Assembly (NCBI GenBank): GCA_021771035.1
Contig: JAETPU010000010.1
Location: 58,284-122,283, forward strand
Direction: 5' to 3'
Length of the DNA: 64,000 nucleotides
From: Marvinbryantia formatexigens
GTDB lineage: Bacteria; Bacillota; Clostridia; Oscillospirales; Ruminococcaceae
The translations under genes and the position numbers were made by a program. This document shows positions 57,033 through 64,000 of this stretch, one piece after another (within the stretch, counting starts at the first letter, position 1; each line of letters opens with the position of its first letter). A model generated the notes under the pieces. The model was not told the origin of the DNA. It saw only the letters and a list, made by a program, of their open reading frames with translations, and did no database searches.

Positions 57033-58517
57033 TTACTTGTGCCTCCTGATAAGCCAGATCGCAATACCCAGAATCATGACAACCAGGGGCAGCACAATGA
57101 CAAACACCACACTGATGCCGATGACCTGCTGTGTGCTGATACCCAGGGAGCTTCCACTGAGGCTCTTGGAGACAATGGAGATATTGGCATCCTTATTGGA
57201 CAGCACATTGAGGATACTGATGAAATATTCCGCGTTGCTGTAGGAGCCGCTGCCCAGAATAGAGGCATCCAGGCAGGCCGTGGAACCGGAGACGATGATG
57301 GTGGATCGGATGACCTCTGAGCCCTCATAGCGCAGGCGGGAGGCCTGTACCAGAGCGGGAATCTGTTTAGTGGTATCATTCTCCGCCATATCGGGGGTCC
57401 AGTCGTCCCCGGCATCCGCCGGACGGATGACCGCGGTGGTTCCGAAGTTTAAGAGGGGGGCAGTTTCCATATAACCGCTGTTCTCCCACATCAGGGACAG
57501 GGGCCGTGCGCGGGGGAAGGTGGCATAGATGGAGGGTCTATTCAGCTTTTTGTAGTAGTCGTTGCTGACATAGTCCACGATGGAGAAGAAGGGGTTATTA
57601 TTATAGATTCTGGAATTATTGGTCTCGTAGACGGAGCCGCTGCCTACCTGGATACCGTTTTCCTCCAGGAATGCCTCCAGGTTGGGGGTGGCGGGCTGGT
57701 CCGGGTTGGCAAAATACAGCATATTTTTGCCCAGCTCCTCATTATTGGAGAGGAACGCCTCGATTTTCGCCAAGCTGTTGTCGTCAAAATCGGAGGTGGG
57801 GCCGGCGACAACCACAAAGAGGGCATCCTCGTCGATATCCTCTGTGGTGAGGTTGCGCTGTACCACCTCATAGTTGTTCTTCTGGACGAGGGTTTGGAAA
57901 TCGGTGGTATCTGTTTCGCCATGGCCCGTGGCAAAGACCACCTTCGGGCGCTCGTCACTGGTGACGTTCAGGATTGCGGAGGTGATGGCCTGCTCCGCCA
58001 CAGAGGCGGCGATATACTGCTCGCCGTAATCGTTGGACTGGACGTCGAACAGATCGGCCTTCTCAATCTGCTCGATACGGTCGCCGCTCTTGACCAGGAC
58101 GTCCGCAACCGAGAGGGACAGATCCGGATAATTGGAGGCGAAGGTGGGATCCTTGACGATATCCACATACTCCAGTGTGACGTGATCGGAGTTTTTCGCG
58201 TAATCCTTGAGGACCTCGTTGGCCTGCTCAAAGTAGGTGCCCAGAGCTACAAAACTCTTTTCTGTGGAGAGCACCATAATGGTGACGTCCTTCCCCAGAT
58301 CCTTGATATAGTCCTTACTCTCCTGAGTAATCCCATATACGTCATCCTTGGTCAGGTCGATTTTCAGGGGGTATTTTTCCATCACCACAGAGGCGATGAC
58401 ATTGATTAGGATAATGACCACCAGAAAGCCGGCGGACAGGGCGGTGGCCACGGATCCATACCGCAGGCGGCGGGAGCCGAAAACTTTCTTGCCTTTTTTC
58501 TCTTTATTCTCGTTCAT
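57033..58517 (-). CDS. Gldg-family ABC transporter subunit
   Basis: 494 residues. An N-terminal helix (about 20-45, SVATALSAGFLVVIILINVIASVVM) and a C-terminal helix (about 465-488, IGISVVFVIVLPLVVMILGIAI) flank a large external domain with LGKDVTIMVLSTEKSF, ERPKVVFATGHGETD and a late segment with ASILGSGSYSNAEYFISIL. This matches the ABC-type uncharacterised transport domain of GldG, whose fold resembles IFT52. It sits between the permease and the DUF4340 gene in the usual Gld-like order. Confidence 0.9.
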   Translation of the reverse strand: MNENKEKKGKKVFGSRRLRYGSVATALSAGFLVVIILINVIASVVMEKYPLKIDLTKDDVYGITQESKDYIKDLGKDVTIMVLSTEKSFVALGTYFEQANEVLKDYAKNSDHVTLEYVDIVKDPTFASNYPDLSLSVADVLVKSGDRIEQIEKADLFDVQSNDYGEQYIAASVAEQAITSAILNVTSDERPKVVFATGHGETDTTDFQTLVQKNNYEVVQRNLTTEDIDEDALFVVVAGPTSDFDDNSLAKIEAFLSNNEELGKNMLYFANPDQPATPNLEAFLEENGIQVGSGSVYETNNSRIYNNNPFFSIVDYVSNDYYKKLNRPSIYATFPRARPLSLMWENSGYMETAPLLNFGTTAVIRPADAGDDWTPDMAENDTTKQIPALVQASRLRYEGSEVIRSTIIVSGSTACLDASILGSGSYSNAEYFISILNVLSNKDANISIVSKSLSGSSLGISTQQVIGISVVFVIVLPLVVMILGIAIWLIRRHK

Positions 58518-58556
58518 TGTATTAAATCCTCCAAATTCATTCCTGCAGCTGAGTTC

Positions 58557-59264
58557 TTAGCTCCATCTTCTCTTTTCAAAGACCCGGATGGTGAAGAACA
58601 TGAATATGGCGCTGACGCTCAGGAAGAACAGAACGTCGGACAAATCGATAATACCAAGCGCAAAGGAGTTATACCGGGTGCTGAAGGAGATTCCATCCAG
58701 CACTTTGCCCAGGAATGTGGAGGTTCCCACATAGCTGGCCAGGGGATCGATCATCATTAAGAGCAGCATGACGGCAAAGCCGGAGACTGCGGCGATGACC
58801 TGGCTTTCTGTCATGGAGGACAGGAACATTCCAATGGCGACGAGGGCCACGCCCAGCAGAATGGTGCCGATAAAATGGCCAAAGAACACCGCCCAGTCGA
58901 TGGGAGTGAAGGAGGCCAGGACGATAGCGTACAGCAGAGTGACGCAGACGCCCAGGATGTACACCAGCAGGGCGGAGAGGAATTTGCCCATGACTAAGGA
59001 GAACAGGGAGACCGGGGAGGTCAGGAGCAGCTGATCCGTTTTCTGCTTTTTCTCCTCACTGAGCAGCCTCATGGTGAGGATGGGAATGAGGAACATGGAG
59101 ATGGTGAACAGGCTGGAAAACAGCGAGGACATATCTGTAGTGTCATATAAAAGCGTATTATAGAAGAAAAAGAAGCCGGAGAGAATATAGAACACCGACA
59201 GATAGATATAGCCGATAGGCGAGGTGAAATAGGAATTAAATTCCCGGCGCATGATGGTAAGCAT
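58557..59264 (-). CDS. ABC-2 type permease (GldF-like)
   Basis: 235 residues with six membrane segments. It begins with MRREFNSYFTSPIGYIYLSVF, the family hallmark, then has LTMRLLSEEKKQKTDQLLLTSP, a cytosolic loop typical of the NosY/GldF group. It forms the membrane channel for the ATPase encoded upstream. Its ATG overlaps the ATPase stop by one base (59264). Confidence 0.92.
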   Translation of the reverse strand: MLTIMRREFNSYFTSPIGYIYLSVFYILSGFFFFYNTLLYDTTDMSSLFSSLFTISMFLIPILTMRLLSEEKKQKTDQLLLTSPVSLFSLVMGKFLSALLVYILGVCVTLLYAIVLASFTPIDWAVFFGHFIGTILLGVALVAIGMFLSSMTESQVIAAVSGFAVMLLLMMIDPLASYVGTSTFLGKVLDGISFSTRYNSFALGIIDLSDVLFFLSVSAIFMFFTIRVFEKRRWS

Positions 59265-60220
59265 TAGTGATTACCTCCGTTGGATTTTTTGCCCGAGGTC
59301 AGCTGCAGGAAGATATCCTCCAGGGAGAGCTCGTTGGTGTGCATGGAGAGGATGGGCCAGTTGCGCTCTGCCAGGCGTTTGAAAACCTCCCGACGGATAT
59401 CGGTGCCCTTTTCGGCCTCTACGCTGTAGTCGTAGACGGTGCCCTCTTCCTTTTTACCCAGAGTTTGCACAGAGACCATATTGGGGATTTTGATGAGGGT
59501 TTTGTAGACCTCGGTCTCCGGGCCGTCCACGCGCAGCATCAGCTTATGATCAGCGCTCATATTCTTGGACAGGTTGTCCGGGGTATCGTCCGCCACCAGC
59601 TTGCCTTCGTTGATTACGATGACGCGCTCGCAGATGGCCTGAACCTCCGGCAGAATGTGGGACGAGAGGATGACCGTATGCTTTTTGCCCAATTCCTTAA
59701 TCAGGTTGCGGATCTCGATGATCTGCTTGGGGTCCAGGCCCACGGTGGGCTCGTCCAGGATCAGAACGTCCGGATTGCCGATCAGTGCCTGGGCGATGCC
59801 CACACGCTGGCGGTATCCTTTGGACAGGTTGCGGATGAGGCGGTTGTACACGTTCGTGATTTTTACCAGCTGGCAAATTTCATCGATGTGCTGCTTTCTG
59901 GGGATTTTGACCTTGTTGAGATCATAGACAAAATCCAGATAATCCTTGACGGTCATATCCAGATAGAGCGGGGGCAGTTCCGGCAGATACCCGATTTTGG
60001 ATTTTGCCTTGATGGGATCGTCCAGAATTTCATGGCCGTCGATGGTGACGGAGCCGGATGTGGCGGACAAATAGCCGGTGATGATGTTCATGGTCGTGGA
60101 TTTACCGGCGCCGTTGGGGCCCAGAAAACCAAGGATTTCTCCCTTATTGACGGTGAAGGTGACATCATCCACGGCGTTCTTTTTGCCGTACTGTTTTACG
60201 AGGTTTTTTACCTCTATCAT
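59264..60220 (-). CDS. ABC transporter ATP-binding protein (GldA-like)
   Basis: 318 residues, an ABC-2 class ATPase. Walker A FLGPNGAGKSTTMNIITGYL, Q-loop GYLPELPPLYLDMTVKDYL, signature LSKGYRQRVGIAQALIG, Walker B VLILDEPTVGLDPKQ and H-loop ILSSHILPEV are all present. An extra C-terminal regulatory region (about 220-318) is typical of NatA/GldA forms. It is the first gene of the four-gene operon. The promoter should lie in the AT-rich 60221-60540 stretch. Confidence 0.93.
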   Translation of the reverse strand: MIEVKNLVKQYGKKNAVDDVTFTVNKGEILGFLGPNGAGKSTTMNIITGYLSATSGSVTIDGHEILDDPIKAKSKIGYLPELPPLYLDMTVKDYLDFVYDLNKVKIPRKQHIDEICQLVKITNVYNRLIRNLSKGYRQRVGIAQALIGNPDVLILDEPTVGLDPKQIIEIRNLIKELGKKHTVILSSHILPEVQAICERVIVINEGKLVADDTPDNLSKNMSADHKLMLRVDGPETEVYKTLIKIPNMVSVQTLGKKEEGTVYDYSVEAEKGTDIRREVFKRLAERNWPILSMHTNELSLEDIFLQLTSGKKSNGGNH

Positions 60221-60594
60221 TCCTTATCCCTCCTGAGTAAGTATATGGAAGACGCTGCTTGCCCGACAGGCCGGGGGAGGCCCCGGGCAAGGTCTGAGAG
60301 CTTCATTCCGACAGGTCATCCAGGCTGCCCCTCGGATGGATGAAACCCGGGGGGAGCACCACAACGCGGTTAAAAATTAATTAATAATTTGTAGAGGAAG
60401 ATAAAAAACAGCCACTGTCACGTTGTGCTTTTTTATTTTATCACAAAACAAGACAGTTGGATACTATAGAATGTAAAAAAATATGCCGTGAAATCTCCAC
60501 GGAATCAACAAAAAACAAAAAAATTGAAAACAAGTGTGGGACAACTTCATGAAGCCGTCATAAAATAAACACAAAAGGGCCCACCGGGACGCCC

Positions 60595-60800
60595 GCAGTT
60601 TGGTTCTTTGCTTAGCCACTCAGCATCCCTTTGAAGTTTTGGGCAAAGCCAAAACTTTCGCAGCGAATTCCAAATTGTGGTCTGCACGGCCAGAAAAGGG
60701 GGAAAGACCTGCCCAAGAGGGGGAACCCCTCTTTGGAAACACCCCCTGGGGTAGTCATATGCACTCAAACAGTTGAGGCTGGTAGAAACCAAGGACCCGC
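60595..60800 (+). repeat. mosaic intergenic repeat, copy C1 (partial)
   Basis: It carries the TTCTTTGCTTAGCC block, CCCTTTGAAGTTTTGG, TGGTCTGCACGGCCAG, AAAGGGGGAAAG and CCCAAGAGGGGGAAC, but lacks the GAATTGAAAC palindrome. It is followed by the GCACTCAA-type end block. It directly precedes the fuller copy C2. Confidence 0.65.
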
Positions 60801-60854
60801 AAGCTCTCCTCATTTTCTAATGCCGCTGATGCAACCGGGACGCGCTTAGATTTA

Positions 60855-61315
60855 TTCTCCGCTTAGCCCCTCAGCGTCCCTTTGAAGTTTTGGAACAAGC
60901 CCAAAACTTCCGTAGATATAAACAAATCTTCAGACTTGCTTTGTGGCCTTTGGGTACTTTTCTGCTGGAACAAATTACGGAGAATTGAAACTTGTTTCAA
61001 TTCTCATAAGGGATGCCGTACTACTAGGGCCAAGAATGGACTCCCCGCATCCCGGCGGCAGGGCTTTGGGAAGGAAATTGGATGACAAATTCCTTGGGCG
61101 GAAATGCCTTTCTGTTACATTTTCAGAAATTAAGGAAATTCATTGTTACAAAAACAGTAGTGTTACCTTCCAAAAAGATTATCGTCCACTTCCATCCCAA
61201 ACCGCTAATGCCGCGGAGGCACCCCTTTTCTGCACGGCCAGAAAAGGGGAAAAGAGCCGCCCAAGAGGCGTTCCCCCTCTTGGGTATCTCCCCCCTGGGG
61301 AACGCCTTTTAGAGT
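60855..61315 (+). repeat. mosaic intergenic repeat, copy C2
   Basis: It contains CAGCGTCCCTTTGAAGTTTT, AAATCTTCAGACTTGC, GGAACAAATTACGGAG, the palindrome GAGAATTGAAAC/GTTTCAATTCTC (60980-61005), CATAAGGGATGCC, TACTACTAGG, a variable middle part, and the tandem hairpins CCCCTTTTCTG/CAGAAAAGGGG and CCCAAGAGG/CCTCTTGGG. With copy B it brackets the Gld operon in direct orientation. Apart from the repeats, 60221-61534 holds no gene I can support. Confidence 0.75.
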
Positions 61316-61534
61316 GGGGGGAGATGGCGGGGGTACACAGGTGGGATTTTACCTATTATATAGGAAAGAAAAGCGGCGATGATACAGGTGCATCTTGTGG
61401 TGGGAATCTACAAAAGGAAAGGGGAAAGTTCGGCGGTTCTTTCTCTTTACGCCGGCTGTGAAAACGAGTAAACTGAACCAAACAGAGAATAACAGTTTTT
61501 CTGAAACAGGAACAGGTAAAGGAGGTCTGCAAAA

Positions 61535-62614
61535 ATGCCCATTCATTTTGAGCCCCAGCGGTGGAGCCGGATACGCCGTACCTATCAGGACTGGTGGGAG
61601 AGAAACACCCAAAGGCCGGTGATGAAGCTGATGGTGCCGAAGGCCTATGCTCCCGCCCGCCGCGAACCCAAGGCCCCGCTGCTGAGCCAGGGAACGTGTA
61701 CGCTTTTGGAATACACCCCAGAACAGCTCATTGACAGGCTGGACTATGAATTGGAGCAGCAGGCCTATTTGGGGGATGGGTTTCCCTATTTGAATTTTGA
61801 CTGCTTCGGCCCAGGGGTGCTTGCCGCGTTCTGCGGGGCGAAGCTGGACAATTCTTCCGGCGGGGTATGGTTTTTCCCCCAGGAGATCCGGGAAATTGAG
61901 GATATCCATATCCGGTATGATCCGGATAATCTTTGGGCCAGGCGCGTAAAGGATCTATACCGTGCGGGAAATGAGCGGTGGCAGGGACAGGTACTCATGG
62001 GGATGGTGGATTTAGGCGGGGTTTTGGACGTGATCGCCACGTTCCGCGAGAGTGAAAACCTGTTGATGGACCTATATGATGCTCCCGAGGAGGTTCTGCG
62101 GCTGTGTGAGGAGTGCCATCAGGCATGGATGGACGCCTACCGGGATCTGAATTCCGTGTTGCAGCCGGTGAACCCGGGCTACTCGGATTGGAGCGGCATT
62201 TACAGTGAGGCGCCCAGCTATATTCTCCAGTCGGACTTTACCTATATGATAGGCACCCCCATGTTCGATACCTTTGCGCTGCCCTGGCTCAGGCGGGCCG
62301 CGCAGGAAATTGAGCATACCATCTATCATCTGGACGGGGCGGGGGAAGTAAAACACCTGGAGCATCTTCTGGAATTGCCGCAGCTGGACGCCGTCCAATG
62401 GGTTTGGGGGGACGGAACCCCCTCGGGCCGGCATTGGGTGGACTTATATGAAAAGATAGCCGGGGCAGGCAAGGGGATTTATCTGCTGGGGGCAGACGAG
62501 AAGGATTTCGATACTGTGATGGGAAGGGTTCCGGGCTGCTATTATATGAATGTCTGGGCCGATACCATCGACGACGCGAAGCGCCTGTGCCATAAGTACG
62601 GGGTTGAGGAATAG
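61535..62614 (+). CDS. uroporphyrinogen decarboxylase-fold protein
   Basis: 359 residues from the ATG at 61535, with AAAGGAGG nine nt upstream. It has the URO-D/MtaA-type TIM-barrel pattern: YLGDGFPYLNFDCFGPGVLAAF in the N-terminal half, ILQSDFTYMIGTPMFDTFALPWLRRAAQEIEHTIYHLDGAGEVKHLE with the conserved Asp-Gly, and PSGRHWVDLYEKIAGAGKGIYLLG. Relatives transfer methyl groups to corrinoids or coenzyme M-like acceptors. No corrinoid partner or haem gene is adjacent, so a haem-synthesis role is unlikely. It appears monocistronic with a terminator after it. Confidence 0.8.
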   Translation: MPIHFEPQRWSRIRRTYQDWWERNTQRPVMKLMVPKAYAPARREPKAPLLSQGTCTLLEYTPEQLIDRLDYELEQQAYLGDGFPYLNFDCFGPGVLAAFCGAKLDNSSGGVWFFPQEIREIEDIHIRYDPDNLWARRVKDLYRAGNERWQGQVLMGMVDLGGVLDVIATFRESENLLMDLYDAPEEVLRLCEECHQAWMDAYRDLNSVLQPVNPGYSDWSGIYSEAPSYILQSDFTYMIGTPMFDTFALPWLRRAAQEIEHTIYHLDGAGEVKHLEHLLELPQLDAVQWVWGDGTPSGRHWVDLYEKIAGAGKGIYLLGADEKDFDTVMGRVPGCYYMNVWADTIDDAKRLCHKYGVEE

Positions 62615-62647
62615 CAGGATTTTGACGGGGACATATACTAATAGAAG

Positions 62648-62685
62648 AAGCACGCCGCAACCGGCCAGGCTGCAGCGTGCTTTTT
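62648..62685. terminator. terminator between URO-D-like gene and sleB
   Basis: AAGCACGC-c-GCA pairs with TGC-a-GCGTGCTT and is followed by TTT. It lies between convergent genes and probably serves both. Confidence 0.75.
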
Positions 62686-62689
62686 GATA

Positions 62690-63397
62690 TCAGGAAGCGA
62701 ACAGATGATTTCCGATCCGTTTGATGACAGGGCGGGTCCGAATCCATTTATTTGAAGTTTTATCCGGGTTATAATAATAGATAGCTCCTCCGCTGGGATC
62801 CCAGCCGTTCAGGGCATCCCGGGCCGCATTGTAGGCGGAATCCGCCACAGGCTGATTGAACTGGCCGTCTGTAATGGCAGTAAAGGCGCCGGGCTGATAG
62901 ACGACCCCGGCAAAGGTATCCGGGAAGGAGGGGTGTTCCACCCGGTTGAGCACCACAGCGCCCACAGCGACCTGGCCCTCATAGGGCTCGCCACGGGCTT
63001 CGGCGGAGATAATACGGGCCAGCAGGTTGATGTCGCTTTGGGAAGCGGAGGTGCCGCCTCCGGAAGAAGAGGAAGAACCGCTGGAAATTCCCATGACCCG
63101 CAGCGTCTGGGGCCCGGCGATACCATCCACGGTCAGCCCGTTATACCGCTGGACGGCACGGACACCCTTCTCGGTCTGTGTACCGTAGATCCCGTCGATA
63201 TTGCCGGAGTACACGCCGTATTCCTTGAGCTTTTTTTGGATTTGAATCACCTCATCGCCCCGTGAGCCCATCTTTGACAGTGCGGGCAGTGAGTCCTGAA
63301 TATGATAGTGAAAGGAATAAGAGACAAAGGACACGACAAAAATATTGAGTACAAGAATTAACAGTAATTTGAATACCGGGATAGATTTTCCCTTCAA
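62690..63397 (-). CDS. sleB: spore cortex-lytic enzyme SleB
   Basis: 235 residues from TTG at 63397, with GGAGG eight nt upstream. An N-terminal membrane/signal segment (about 8-28, FKLLLILVLNIFVVSFVSYSF) precedes a peptidoglycan-binding domain (about 45-100, MGSRGDEVIQIQKKLKEYG and GIYGTQTEKGVRAVQRYNGL), then a Ser-rich linker. The hydrolase domain (about 120-235) carries LARIISAEARGEPYEGQVAVGAVVLNRV with the catalytic Glu. It is a lytic transglycosylase acting on spore cortex during germination, which indicates a spore former. Confidence 0.92.
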   Translation of the reverse strand: MKGKSIPVFKLLLILVLNIFVVSFVSYSFHYHIQDSLPALSKMGSRGDEVIQIQKKLKEYGVYSGNIDGIYGTQTEKGVRAVQRYNGLTVDGIAGPQTLRVMGISSGSSSSSGGGTSASQSDINLLARIISAEARGEPYEGQVAVGAVVLNRVEHPSFPDTFAGVVYQPGAFTAITDGQFNQPVADSAYNAARDALNGWDPSGGAIYYYNPDKTSNKWIRTRPVIKRIGNHLFAS

Positions 63398-63428
63398 TTA
63401 AAACCCTCCTTTTCCATCTGTTAATACT

Positions 63429-63456
63429 AGTGTTTCAGAAAACAGGGGGAGTATAC
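63429..63456 (-). promoter_or_regulatory. candidate forespore (sigma-F/G type) promoter of sleB
   Basis: On the minus strand GTATA (63452-63456), 14 nt and TGAAACACT (63429-63437). This resembles the sigma-F/G pattern GYATA-N15-GGnnAnAmT with one spacer base short and one -10 mismatch, 32 nt before the start. sleB is sigma-G controlled in Bacillus. Confidence 0.4.
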
Positions 63457-63657
63457 ATGATTTTGGAAGAGAAATTTACAGAGACTCTCGCTTCGGTGCG
63501 GTTTTGATCAGACGGGAGCTGGGAATGGGGAGAGCTGTCCCGGAAATAAACCCTATGTGTGCGGCTCAGGCGGGAACCATATAATTATTATAGAAGAGAC
63601 GCCAGTGAGACAAACCCAACGCGAGGCCATGGGAGCCGCAGGAAAGGAGGTGCCGCC

Positions 63658-63813
63658 ATGGAACTGCTGGGAGCAGTTCTGCTGCTGATAAGCGCATGGA
63701 TGGCGGCAGAGACGATTTGCCGTATGGTAACAGAGAGCCGGGAGATGCGGCCTCACAACAGCAGAAAAAGGGCATTGTCGAAAAAAAGAAAAAAAGAGCA
63801 AAAAAAGGGTTGA
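63658..63813 (+). CDS. small membrane peptide (51 aa)
   Basis: The ATG at 63658 has a perfect AAAGGAGG six nt upstream. The frame encodes one hydrophobic helix (MELLGAVLLLISAWMAAE) and a very basic Lys/Arg-rich C-terminal tail. It resembles single-pass membrane peptides with an N-out/C-in layout. No family is recognised. The stop overlaps the first rRNA promoter region, so transcription through it would enter the rRNA leader. Confidence 0.5.
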   Translation: MELLGAVLLLISAWMAAETICRMVTESREMRPHNSRKRALSKKRKKEQKKG

Positions 63814-63838
63814 CATTATGATTGCTGCGTGATAGAAT
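63810..63838 (+). promoter_or_regulatory. rRNA operon promoter P1
   Basis: TTGACA (63810-63815), 17-nt spacer, TAGAAT (63833-63838). Confidence 0.7.
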
Positions 63839-63904
63839 AATTAAGCTGTCTCAAGAGAGTCGGCCCACAGAGGGAAGGCGAAAGGGAGGCCACGAAAAAA
63901 GTGG

Positions 63905-63933
63905 TTGACAAGAGCCCGAGGATGTGGTAAAAT
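63905..63933 (+). promoter_or_regulatory. rRNA operon promoter P2
   Basis: TTGACA (63905-63910), 17-nt spacer, TAAAAT (63928-63933). It is in tandem with P1, 95 nt downstream, as is usual for rrn operons. Confidence 0.8.
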
Positions 63934-64000
63934 AAAAGAGTTCCGGTCGCGAGAGCGGGACGAGTTCGGACCTTGAAAATTGAACAACATGAAAGCTTAC
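63934..64000 (+). other. rRNA operon leader (16S rRNA expected beyond the window)
   Basis: GAGTTCCGGTCGCGAGAGCG is followed by CCTTGAAAATTGAACAAC, the phrase found just before 16S rRNA genes in many Firmicutes (usually CTTTGAAAACTGAAC). The mature 16S sequence is not reached. Confidence 0.65.

Noticed and set aside
60547..60813. Frames of 70-90 codons inside the mosaic repeats, also near 45571, 55011 and 60943
   Set aside because: They translate the same hairpin blocks in several phases and both strands, with no ribosome sites. They are by-products of the repeat.

Overview
The window is a chromosomal replication-origin region of a low-GC-lineage but fairly GC-rich, spore-forming Clostridia-type bacterium, most likely of the Oscillospirales. 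This rests on gene order and content: rpmH, dnaA, dnaN, yaaA, recF, remB, gyrB and gyrA around the origin, the yidC-jag-mnmE-mnmG-rsmG-noc-soj-spo0J block, a FatA-type acyl-ACP thioesterase, the spore cortex hydrolase SleB, and Shine-Dalgarno-driven starts with frequent GTG and TTG codons. The species cannot be named from the sequence alone.

Layout. 1-9 kb: accessory metabolism. There is the 5' part of glycogen phosphorylase, an AraC regulator divergent from an ADP-ribosylglycohydrolase/ribokinase pair, a PNPOx-like protein, a HAD phosphatase, a methyltransferase and a MATE exporter. 9-14 kb: a leftward housekeeping cluster (DUF3788, zapA, U32 peptidase, dut, DUF4321, maf). 14-17 kb: an ECF S-component with a long leader, a methyltransferase and a two-TM protein. 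17.4-28 kb: the leftward replication block, with two YcxB-like membrane proteins inserted between gyrB and gyrA. The bipartite oriC lies on both sides of dnaA; the dnaA-dnaN side has a clear DnaA-trio unwinding motif. 28.4-40 kb: the rightward rpmH-to-spo0J block with three near-consensus parS sites. 40-44 kb: acyl-ACP thioesterase, flavin reductase, a GNAT protein and guaB. 45 kb: tRNA-Met and tRNA-Glu. 46-48 kb: two PH-domain membrane proteins. 48.9-53 kb: a dual ABC exporter preceded by a tiny Cys-containing peptide gene, its own terminator and a second small ORF. 53.5-55 kb: GNAT proteins. 55.5-60.2 kb: a Gld-type ABC operon (ATPase, permease, Gldg, DUF4340). 61.5-63.8 kb: a URO-D-fold protein, sleB and a small membrane peptide. 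The right edge carries tandem rRNA-type promoters and a leader, so a 16S rRNA gene should start just beyond the window.

The non-coding layer is unusually rich. A short structured repeat occurs in at least six copies at three loci (5.3, 37.6-38.0 and 48.4 kb). It folds as a three-stem junction and shows compensatory changes between copies; four copies are followed by an extended -10 promoter box. A second, longer, mosaic and hairpin-rich repeat family sits at 45.5, 55.0 and 60.6-61.3 kb and brackets the Gld operon. These two repeat families and the peptide/terminator/dual-ABC locus are the best candidates for undescribed biology here.
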